A DNA stretch of 7,551 nucleotides from Gammaproteobacteria bacterium (GTDB lineage: Bacteria > Pseudomonadota > Gammaproteobacteria > Enterobacterales > Psychrobiaceae). A program made the translations under genes and the position numbers. Under the pieces are notes generated by a model that was given only the letters and a program-made list of their open reading frames with translations, was not told where the DNA came from and ran no database searches. Positions within the stretch are counted from its first letter, which is position 1; every line of letters begins with the position of its first letter. The stretch covers positions 1 through 7,551 of the forward strand of contig JABSRS010000155.1 in NCBI GenBank assembly GCA_013214885.1. The letters run 5' to 3'. Below, one piece after another: positions 1 through 6,275 of this stretch.

Positions 1-381
1 GTGAAAATGATCCAAAAAAAGTCTGCTAAAGCGATATTATTTCCTGAATGGGGTCAAATAGGGAGGCAATGGGAAGGAGAGTATGTGCATGATATCTATG
101 CGGGTATTGCCAAACGCACCGAGGCTTGTATTGCACCCGTTGGATTAGCATGGGATAAAACGTTGACTAAAAAACGTTTGAAAATGCATGCGCCTGATGG
201 TAATCATGCCAATCAAACAGGGGCATTTCTTTCGGCATTGGTTTTGTTTGAGACGATAACCGGAATTTCTGTGGAGGAATTGCCTGAGATGAGAATGACA
301 GATGTTGATCAAAAAACACAAGGTTTTTTACGGAAAATGGCAGCTCAAACGCTGATAGAGTTTGACGCGTGTATTGAGTGA
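1..381 (+). CDS. SGNH/GDSL-type hydrolase, C-terminal part (cut by window edge)
   Basis: The reading frame is open at the first base and ends at TGA 379-381, giving 126 visible residues. The GTG at position 1 is probably an internal valine codon, because SGNH hydrolases are usually 200-300 residues and only a C-terminal portion is seen. The sequence has the look of the end of a DUF4886-like SGNH esterase: an IAPVGLAW segment (residues 44-51), then APDGNHANQTGAFLSA-type block V. There D66 and H69 form the DxxH pair that supplies the catalytic Asp and His in this superfamily. The nucleophile-serine block would lie upstream of the window. The substrate cannot be told; members of the superfamily hydrolyse esters or acyl groups on lipids, sugars or peptidoglycan. 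A probable terminator about 80 bp downstream separates it from the next gene. The family assignment is from recalled similarity, so moderate confidence. Confidence 0.7.
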   Translation: MKMIQKKSAKAILFPEWGQIGRQWEGEYVHDIYAGIAKRTEACIAPVGLAWDKTLTKKRLKMHAPDGNHANQTGAFLSALVLFETITGISVEELPEMRMTDVDQKTQGFLRKMAAQTLIEFDACIE

Positions 382-461
382 TTTTCCCAGGGAATAAGCA
401 TTTTTATTGCCCCCCTAATGCCCAAAGAATACCAAACCGGATAAGCTAATTGTCGCCTAAC

Positions 462-500
462 AAAAGCAGCCATATTCATTTGCGGCGGCTTTTTCGTTTT
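462..500 (+). terminator. probable Rho-independent terminator after the SGNH hydrolase gene
   Basis: AAAAGC-A-GCC (462-471) pairs with GGC-G-GCTTTT (484-493), with one A/G mismatch and a 12-nt loop. The T-rich run TTTTTCGTTTTT follows immediately. The A-stretch on the left arm means it could also work weakly for transcripts on the opposite strand. It fits the end of the transcript from the hydrolase gene and would insulate the HD-GYP operon promoter about 50 bp further on. Confidence 0.55.
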
Positions 501-543
501 TGGCGATAAAATAACAGTAAGGATGATTTTTTTGATTGAACAA

Positions 544-579
544 TTGACTCTCATGTGTTTTTGTTCAAAAATACATGAG
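544..579 (+). promoter_or_regulatory. candidate sigma-70 promoter overlapped by a 30-bp palindrome (operator-like)
   Basis: TTGACT (544-549, five of six to the -35 consensus) is followed after 17 bp by AAAAAT (567-572, four of six to the -10 consensus). This places transcription start near 579 and leaves a leader of about 40 nt before the GTG at 618. The palindrome 550-579 has 14-bp arms, CTCATGTGTTTTTG and CAAAAATACATGAG, separated by TT. Thirteen of 14 pairs match; the exception is G557/T572. It fills the spacer and the -10, which is where a repressor operator would lie. No T-run follows it, so it does not look like a terminator. The promoter call is moderate; the palindrome itself is directly visible. 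The binding protein is unknown. Confidence 0.5.
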
Positions 580-605
580 TAACAATGGATTTGTGACATT
601 TTCAG

Positions 606-611
606 TAAGGA
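606..611 (+). promoter_or_regulatory. ribosome binding site fixing the GTG start of the HD-GYP gene
   Basis: TAAGGA lies 6 bp before GTG 618. The GTG opens a basic N-terminus that leads directly into the first membrane segment, which supports this start over internal ATGs such as residue 6 of the MTVVF stretch. Confidence 0.7.
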
Positions 612-617
612 TACTTC

Positions 618-3600
618 GTGGTCGTTAAAAAATTAAAAACAAAGATTAAATTCTCTATTCGCATGACTGTAGTGTTTGTGTTTGTGATTGCAAATATCTT
701 CATTGCGTCAATTGCTATTGGCCTGCAATATTATTTTAGTAAATCTATGGCTATAGAATCAGCATCTGCCCGCTATAGTTTAATTGCTCAAAATACCAGA
801 GACTATCTAGATACCCTTGACAGTCAAGCGGTTAACACTGCTAAAATCCTTTCAAAGTATTCAAATTTGATTAGCAATGGCCAGATTAACTCTTTAAATC
901 GGGAATTATTTTCAGAGGTAATTCAAAACTATCCTGTATTCTTTGCTGTTTATATTGGCTTTGGCAACGGAGATTTTTATCAAGTAATTAATCTTGAGTT
1001 GAGCCCTGCCCGTGACAAGTTCGCTGCTCAAGCATCTGACCGTTGGTTGATTGTAAAAATAACTCGTGGAATTAATGGTGGGGTAAAGACATTTGAGTAT
1101 TACGATGAGAATTTCAATTTAAGAACAACGGAATCGGAGCCCACACGTTACCTATCTAGCAGCAGGCCTTGGTATTTAAAGGCTAAGCTAGAAACTGTTT
1201 ACAAAAGTGACCCATACCTATTTAACCTTTCGGGGGAATCTGGACAAACATATTCCATGGCCATCCCAAACTCTGATGCTGTATTAGGAATTGATATTGC
1301 ATTATCTTCATTATCTGATTATTTAGCTGGCCAAACACTCGGGGCTGATAGTGAAATATTTTTGTATAAAGAGTCTGGAGAGATCATTGCGTCCAACCTT
1401 GAAAAACTACCTAGGAATATAGAACTTGAAGTAAAGCCTATTACTTTGAGCCCTATACAGCAACAATTTGTAGATCAACATCGGGTCATTAAAATATCAA
1501 ACTCAATGGATTGGGCTCCAATAGATTTTGCCGTATCTGGGGTTCCCAATGGTTATGTTATTGATTTTACGTCTATTATATCAAAGATGACGGGGCTGGA
1601 ATTTCAATATATCAATGGCTTTCGTTGGCCCGAATTAGTAGAGAAATTTAAAAATAAAGAGATTGATATACTACAAGCCATTTTTAACAATGATGATAAT
1701 GCCAATGACGGCATTATTAGCGATCCATTTGTGAAGCTACCATTTGCATTGATTACCCGTTCAAATGTGCCGAAAATTAATCACATTGGGCGATTAGCAG
1801 GTAGAAAACTCGGTATTGCAGCTGGCTGGTCAATCACCAATAGTTTAAAGCAAAACTTTCCAAAAATTGACATTATCGAATTCGGTACCCTTAAAGAAGT
1901 CATCAACGCGGTACGTGACGGCAAGGTCTATGCTGGATTGGATATTGGCGTTATTTTAGAGTATGTCACTGATCAATATTTTGTCAGCGGTTTGAAAATG
2001 CACTTGGCGTTAAATTTTTTACCGACTGAATTCCCAGATCAGTTACATTTTCTGTTGCAGCCAGATCAAAGGCAACTTAATGATTTAATTAATCGAGCGA
2101 TCGAAAATATTACCCCTGAGCAACGAAAATATTTATCTGATAAATGGCTAGTGACAAAGGCTAGGAATTCAACATCTTCTGGTAATGGTATCGTGCCATA
2201 CGTTGAGCTTATTAATGGTAATTTTAATAAGAATCAAGATAGCGGTTTCAAGATGGGTAAAATAAATGGTGAGGATTATTTTGTGTTCTCGAAATATATG
2301 ACATTTGACTCTGGCCAGCGAGATGTATTCTCTATCGTAACTCCAGCAAGGACAGTGCTTGCTGAGAGTAGCTCTGAAGTGATGTTATCAATAACTATTT
2401 CAATTATTTGTTTGCTGATATTATTTCCTCTCTCGTGGCTTTTTGCAACACCGATAGTTAATCCGATCAGGCAGTTAATTTTACAAAATAAGCAGATCAA
2501 GGATAATAAATTTAGTGGTGTTGGGCCAATTCAATCTAATATATTTGAGATTGATGAATTGTCTAAATCCCTTAATGAGATGGCACACTCGATCGAAGCT
2601 AAAAAACTAGCCCAACAAGAGTTGCTCGAGTCATTTATCAAAATCATCAGCCAAGCAATCGATGATAAATCTCCTTACACCGCAGGTCATTGCGAAAGGG
2701 TGCCAGAGTTAGCGATTATGCTTGCCGATAGTGCATCCCAATCGCAATCGATGCCGTTTAAAGACTTTAGCTTTAATGACTTGGAACGGCGTGAGTTTAG
2801 TATTGCTGCCTGGCTTCATGATTGTGGCAAAGTGACTTCTCCCGAGCATATCATTGATAAAGGCACCAAACTTGAGGTTATATACAACAGGATCCACGAA
2901 ATTAGAATGCGTTTTGAAGTGCTGTGGCGTGATGCTGATATTGTGTTTTTAACTGAGTTGCACCGCCAGCCAGAAAACAAGCAAATGCTAGCTGAAATAT
3001 TGCGGATAAAGAAAGCCAAGTTAGTTGATGATTTTGAATTTATTGCCACTAGTAATGTCGGTGGTGAATTTATGATGATGAGGGACTTAAAGCGTTTAAA
3101 AGAATTATCAACAATAACCTGGCAGCGCAATTTTAATGATCAGCTTGGCTTATCACCGTTGGAAGTTTCAACATTAACGCCTAATACCCAAGCGTTGCCT
3201 GTTACAGAAAATTTGTTAATGGATAAACCAAGTCATTTGGTTAAGCGCACGCATGATATAAAATTTGACCCTAAATTTAATATTAAGATGACAGTACCTG
3301 AGTATCTTTATAATCAGGGTGAGTTATACAATTTGTGTATCAAACGCGGTACGTTGACGCCAGAGGATCGGTTTAAGATTAATGAACACATTATTAGCAC
3401 AATTAAAATGCTCGAGGCCCTACCATTGCCTCCTGAGTTGGCAAATGTACCGCGGTATGCATCAACCCATCACGAGACGATGAAAGGGACGGGTTATCCG
3501 CGAAAATTGAGTGCCGAACAATTATCAATTCCTGAGCGAATAATGGTGGTGTCAGACATTTTTGAAGCATTAACGGCGGCCGATCGCCCTTACAAAGCAG

Positions 3601-3788
3601 CCAAGCGTGTCAGTACGGTTATCGAAATTTTGTATCAAATGGCCGTTGATCAACATATTGATATGGACATATTCAAGTTGTTGCTCTCTAGTGGTATTTA
3701 TCTTGAATATGCTAAAAAATACCTGCCACAAGAGCAAATTGATAAGGTTGATATTAATCAGTATCTTGAGCAATTAGAGCCAGCTTAA
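618..3788 (+). CDS. membrane HD-GYP phosphodiesterase with Cache and nested SBP_bac_3 sensor domains
   Basis: A 1056-residue inner-membrane signalling protein, predicted to hydrolyse cyclic-di-GMP in the cytoplasm in response to a periplasmic ligand. Order of parts: basic N-terminus; membrane segment 15-39; double-Cache-like sensor from about 41, with Y178, R183, W185, Y186, Y200 and D226 in the first lobe; a type-3 solute-binding domain about 283-512 (ends in the typical TPEQRKYLSDKW pattern); Cache-like strands again about 524-585; membrane segment 588-609; HAMP about 608-665 and a short helix; HD-GYP domain about 672-1040. The HD-GYP metal and signature residues are present: H691 (GHCERV), H734-D735 with G737-K738 (HDCGK), H924, H951-H952, G959-Y960-P961 and D980, so it should be active. 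H734 and H924 are about 190 residues apart, far more than in a compact HD-GYP domain, because of an extra segment at about 745-905. No GGDEF domain is seen. The dnaJ-related gene follows 2 bp after the stop. Enzyme class is high confidence; the ligand is inference. Confidence 0.93.
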   Translation: MVVKKLKTKIKFSIRMTVVFVFVIANIFIASIAIGLQYYFSKSMAIESASARYSLIAQNTRDYLDTLDSQAVNTAKILSKYSNLISNGQINSLNRELFSEVIQNYPVFFAVYIGFGNGDFYQVINLELSPARDKFAAQASDRWLIVKITRGINGGVKTFEYYDENFNLRTTESEPTRYLSSSRPWYLKAKLETVYKSDPYLFNLSGESGQTYSMAIPNSDAVLGIDIALSSLSDYLAGQTLGADSEIFLYKESGEIIASNLEKLPRNIELEVKPITLSPIQQQFVDQHRVIKISNSMDWAPIDFAVSGVPNGYVIDFTSIISKMTGLEFQYINGFRWPELVEKFKNKEIDILQAIFNNDDNANDGIISDPFVKLPFALITRSNVPKINHIGRLAGRKLGIAAGWSITNSLKQNFPKIDIIEFGTLKEVINAVRDGKVYAGLDIGVILEYVTDQYFVSGLKMHLALNFLPTEFPDQLHFLLQPDQRQLNDLINRAIENITPEQRKYLSDKWLVTKARNSTSSGNGIVPYVELINGNFNKNQDSGFKMGKINGEDYFVFSKYMTFDSGQRDVFSIVTPARTVLAESSSEVMLSITISIICLLILFPLSWLFATPIVNPIRQLILQNKQIKDNKFSGVGPIQSNIFEIDELSKSLNEMAHSIEAKKLAQQELLESFIKIISQAIDDKSPYTAGHCERVPELAIMLADSASQSQSMPFKDFSFNDLERREFSIAAWLHDCGKVTSPEHIIDKGTKLEVIYNRIHEIRMRFEVLWRDADIVFLTELHRQPENKQMLAEILRIKKAKLVDDFEFIATSNVGGEFMMMRDLKRLKELSTITWQRNFNDQLGLSPLEVSTLTPNTQALPVTENLLMDKPSHLVKRTHDIKFDPKFNIKMTVPEYLYNQGELYNLCIKRGTLTPEDRFKINEHIISTIKMLEALPLPPELANVPRYASTHHETMKGTGYPRKLSAEQLSIPERIMVVSDIFEALTAADRPYKAAKRVSTVIEILYQMAVDQHIDMDIFKLLLSSGIYLEYAKKYLPQEQIDKVDINQYLEQLEPA

Positions 3789-3790
3789 CC

Positions 3791-4423
3791 ATGACATTAG
3801 AATCAGCGACTGATCAAGAATTAGCTCAAGAGACCAATCAAGATAACCCGCTTGTTTGGTCGATTCTAGGGGTGCTAAAGGGTTCAAGTTGTAGTTGGAA
3901 AGTCCACAGTTTGGCCGCTGAACTTATTGCACAGGGCTTGCTTCCCGCATTGGATAAAAACCCTGATCAAGATTTGTTTAAACGCAATTTTTTGTTAATG
4001 AATGCACTGTTTCAGCTGCAAAGTCTGTTGCTGCCACAGCAATGGTTACAAGTGCATGCCATGGACATTGAAATTTACAATGTGGTTCCCAATGATTTCA
4101 AACAAGCCCTTGCCCAAGATAGTGGGTTACGGGACTATTACCTCGACTGGGACAACTATCAAACTAGTGACAACTTAATTCGAGAGATGCTAGCACAATT
4201 TTGGCATCGGTTTGAAGAACATATTGGGACCAAGAAAACCAATGCCACCCTTTACCCTCGAGATGAGGCATTGATGATTTTTGAATTAGACCCGCCAGCC
4301 AGTAATAAAGAAATTCGTCGGCAATGGCGTCGATTAGCCCTACGTTGGCATCCTGACCGCCGAGGTGGTGACGCCGCTAAGTTTCGAGTTGTATGCGAAG
4401 CATGGCAAATTCTGCGTTGTTAA
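3791..4423 (+). CDS. DNA-J-related co-chaperone with C-terminal J domain
   Basis: A 210-residue soluble protein. Residues about 19-145 match the DNA-J-related N-terminal domain known from gammaproteobacteria: NPLVWSILGVLK near the start, LFKRNFLLMNALFQLQ at 62-77, and a YYLDWDNY patch at 116-123. Residues about 155-210 are a J domain placed at the extreme C-terminus. Its HPD tripeptide at 187-189 follows a basic helix (IRRQWRRLALRW), the surface that docks on DnaK and stimulates its ATPase. Glycine/phenylalanine-rich and zinc-finger regions of true DnaJ are absent, so it is not the general DnaJ but a specialised partner whose client is unknown. The ATG lies 2 bp after the HD-GYP stop with only weak Shine-Dalgarno character, so translational coupling is likely. 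Its stop overlaps the stop of the convergent MATE gene, leaving no room for a terminator between them. Confidence 0.88.
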   Translation: MTLESATDQELAQETNQDNPLVWSILGVLKGSSCSWKVHSLAAELIAQGLLPALDKNPDQDLFKRNFLLMNALFQLQSLLLPQQWLQVHAMDIEIYNVVPNDFKQALAQDSGLRDYYLDWDNYQTSDNLIREMLAQFWHRFEEHIGTKKTNATLYPRDEALMIFELDPPASNKEIRRQWRRLALRWHPDRRGGDAAKFRVVCEAWQILRC

Positions 4424-5760
4424 TTAGGTTCACTCGGTTTTTCTTCGCTAATTTTTAACGCCAGCAAATAACTCGCTCCTCCCATCATAATATTACTAAT
4501 AGCAATTGCCGCAAAGATCCCCGTTGCGCCGAGCGTGACATGCCCTAACCAAACGAGTGGTAACATCACTAAAAATATTCGAGAGAGGTTCAATGCTAAT
4601 GAACTACCAGGGCGATTATAAGCATTAAGACTGACAGCCAGCATGATCACAATGCCAAGTGCTCCGTAGGCAAAGGGCACTATGCGTAAAAACACCACTA
4701 AATAGTCAATCACTACCTGATCTTTACTAAAAAGTTCGGCAATTGAACGCGCAAAAATTGCGATAATAATGTAACAGACCAATTGGCAGATGACAGAAAA
4801 GTGCGCACTACCAATCAGTGCTGATCTTGCTCGGTCAAACTGACCAGCTCCAAGATTCTGGGCAATAAATGGGGTAAGAGAAGATGAGAGCGCCATAATG
4901 GCAATCAACATTAACGACTCTATTCTGATGCCAACCCCAAAGGCCGCAACGGCTGCGGTATCGGTGCTAGCGAGCATCGCCATAATGATGCCATTAAGCA
5001 GTGGGTTAATCATATTAGACAGGGCGGCAGGTCGACCTATCTTCATTATCTTCTGCCAGTGTTGATAGCGTAATGATAAATTAAGTCTAAAACGTTCGAT
5101 TAAACCGCTGCGATACAATAAATAGAGCGAGGCAAACATTGATGCTAGCCACGCTATCATTGTTGCGTAAGCCGCCCCCTCAATGCCCATTGCAGGGATT
5201 GGTCCCAAACCAAAAATTAGAATAGGATCCAAAATAGCGTTTAACAAACCAGCCAGCACCATAATCAAACTCGGGAATTTGGTATTGCCGGTGGCTCGTA
5301 GTGCGCCATTACCGAGCATTGGTATCACCAGGAAAATTACCGCGATATACCAAATAGACAGATATTGCTCAATAAAAGGCATTAGCTCGGGGGTAGCGCC
5401 AAGTATAGTGAATAGTGGCGTTATGGTGGTCAGCCCAATAGAGCTAAGTACCAGCACTGCAAGGATCCCGAGAATTAGACCACTAATGACAAAGTTGGCA
5501 CTGCTTTCTTGTTGTCCTTGCCCGAGCATTCTAGCTAAAGAGGCCGAAAGTCCGCTGCCAATGCCAATGAGCACGCTAGACAAAATAAAAGTGACTGGAA
5601 AAGTAAAGCTAATAGCAGCAAGTTCGGCGGTACCTAACAAGCTTACAAACCAGGTATCAACTAAATTAAAAGCAAGAATAGATAAGATCCCAACCGCAGA
5701 TGGAATGCTCATTTTAGTTAACGTATGGCGCGTTGAGCCTTGAAGAAGATTTAGCCGCAA
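4420..5760 (-). CDS. MATE-family multidrug/toxin efflux transporter
   Basis: A polytopic inner-membrane protein with about 12 hydrophobic segments in two homologous halves, the layout of MATE (NorM/DinF-type) exporters, which use a sodium or proton gradient to expel cationic drugs or metabolites. Recognisable patches are NLVDTWFVSLLG in the first helix, LGNGALRATGNTKFPSL before helix 6, GIEGAAYAT in the first half, and FIAQNLGAGQFDRAR in the second half. The substrate cannot be predicted. Start: the frame runs back to GTG 5856, but the extra 32 residues do not resemble MATE N-termini and overlap the groE heat-shock promoter. TTG 5760 gives MRLNLLQGSTRHTL, the usual MATE opening, and 446 residues, the usual length. 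No strong Shine-Dalgarno precedes either start (TAGGT sits about 12 nt before the TTG), and ATG 5712 is a third option. The gene is divergent from groES and tail-to-tail with the dnaJ-related gene. Confidence 0.9.
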   Translation of the reverse strand: MRLNLLQGSTRHTLTKMSIPSAVGILSILAFNLVDTWFVSLLGTAELAAISFTFPVTFILSSVLIGIGSGLSASLARMLGQGQQESSANFVISGLILGILAVLVLSSIGLTTITPLFTILGATPELMPFIEQYLSIWYIAVIFLVIPMLGNGALRATGNTKFPSLIMVLAGLLNAILDPILIFGLGPIPAMGIEGAAYATMIAWLASMFASLYLLYRSGLIERFRLNLSLRYQHWQKIMKIGRPAALSNMINPLLNGIIMAMLASTDTAAVAAFGVGIRIESLMLIAIMALSSSLTPFIAQNLGAGQFDRARSALIGSAHFSVICQLVCYIIIAIFARSIAELFSKDQVVIDYLVVFLRIVPFAYGALGIVIMLAVSLNAYNRPGSSLALNLSRIFLVMLPLVWLGHVTLGATGIFAAIAISNIMMGGASYLLALKISEEKPSEPN

Positions 5761-5857
5761 AAGTGTCGAAGTACCTAAGTTATAAAGGGCTATTGTACCT
5801 TTAAAGTGGTGGCTGCCGATAAAAAAGCGCTTAAAAAGTAAAAAATATCTTCCCACC

Positions 5858-5886
5858 CTTGGTTCTGTGAATTACGTCCCCATTTA
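5858..5886 (+). promoter_or_regulatory. sigma-32 (heat-shock) promoter of groES-groEL
   Basis: CTTGGT (5858-5863), preceded by CCCACC, resembles the sigma-32 -35 pattern CCCTTGAA. After a 14-bp spacer comes CCCCATTTA (5878-5886), an excellent match to the sigma-32 -10 consensus CCCCATnTA. The expected start of transcription is around 5893, giving a leader of about 60 nt before groES. Spacing and position agree with the known E. coli groE heat-shock promoter. Confidence 0.82.
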
Positions 5887-5905
5887 ATATAGATAAACAT
5901 TGATA

Positions 5906-5925
5906 AGTGGGTGTATTCGCCCACT
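5906..5925 (+). other. leader hairpin upstream of groES
   Basis: AGTGGGTG (5906-5913) pairs with CGCCCACT (5918-5925) around a TATT loop: seven Watson-Crick pairs plus one G-U pair in RNA. It would sit about 13 nt into the heat-shock transcript and 28 nt before the groES ATG. It has no T-run, so it is not a terminator, and it does not cover the GGAG at 5945-5948. A 5'-end stabilising role or a protein site is possible but not shown. Confidence 0.5.
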
Positions 5926-5944
5926 ATACATTCGAAATCTATTT

Positions 5945-5948
5945 GGAG
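5945..5948 (+). promoter_or_regulatory. groES ribosome binding site, deciding the start
   Basis: GGAG ends 5 bp before ATG 5954. It fixes the groES start at MKIRPLHD, rather than an in-frame TTG at 5900 that would add 18 non-homologous residues and read through the leader hairpin. Confidence 0.85.
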
Positions 5949-5953
5949 TTATT

Positions 5954-6247
5954 ATGAAAATTCGTCCGTTGCATGACCGTGTTATTGTTAAACGCACTGA
6001 AAGTGAATCAAAATCAGCCGGTGGTATCGTACTAACTGGTAGTGCAGCACAAGTATCGACTCGTGGTGAAGTATTAGCGACGGGTAATGGACGTATTTTA
6101 GACAACGGCCAAGTACGTGCTTTAGATGTTAAAGTTGGTGATACTGTTATTTTTAAAGATGGCTACGGTATCGAAAAAGAAAAAATTGATGGTGAAGAAG
6201 TGTTAATTATGTCTGAGTCAGACATTCTAGCAATTGTTGAAGCATAA
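5954..6247 (+). CDS. groES: co-chaperonin GroES
   Basis: The 97-residue heptameric lid (Cpn10) of the GroEL chaperonin, cytoplasmic. It caps the GroEL ring in an ATP-dependent way and encloses unfolded proteins. The sequence is typical from end to end: [14 protein letters not shown] at the start, the mobile loop around [13 protein letters not shown] (about residues 19-31) that contacts the GroEL apical domain, GNGRILDNG in the middle, and the [14 protein letters not shown] end. Length is normal for bacterial GroES. It is preceded by the sigma-32 promoter and followed after 39 bp by groEL in the same transcript. No abnormality is visible. Confidence 0.98.
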   Translation: MKIRPLHDRVIVKRTESESKSAGGIVLTGSAAQVSTRGEVLATGNGRILDNGQVRALDVKVGDTVIFKDGYGIEKEKIDGEEVLIMSESDILAIVEA

Positions 6248-6275
6248 TTAATCTCACTGATATTAAACTAAATTT

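Noticed and set aside
390..412. Hairpin GGGAATAA/TTATTGCCC just after the hydrolase stop as terminator
   Set aside because: It has a bulge and no T-run after it; the stem-loop at 462-500 is a better terminator.
345..599. 84-codon minus-strand frame across the gap before the HD-GYP gene
   Set aside because: It runs through the terminator and the palindrome, has a low-complexity cysteine-rich start, no recognisable domain and no convincing ribosome binding site.
2816..3130. 104-codon minus-strand frame inside the HD-GYP gene (with smaller ones at 2276-2500, 2709-2897 and 3570-3773)
   Set aside because: These are antisense shadows of a clearly conserved coding sequence, with no family resemblance of their own.
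5183..5743. 186-codon plus-strand frame opposite the MATE gene
   Set aside because: It mirrors the membrane-protein codons of the real gene; its composition is proline/isoleucine/lysine-rich with no domain, and the MATE reading is unmistakable.
5900..5953. Extended groES start at TTG 5900
   Set aside because: GroES proteins begin at MKIRPLHD or equivalent; the GGAG at 5945-5948 is properly placed for ATG 5954, and the extension would translate the leader hairpin.
5893..5956. RNA thermometer controlling groES translation
   Set aside because: The leader hairpin 5906-5925 does not include the Shine-Dalgarno GGAG or the start codon, and no complementary CTCC-like segment lies in the leader.
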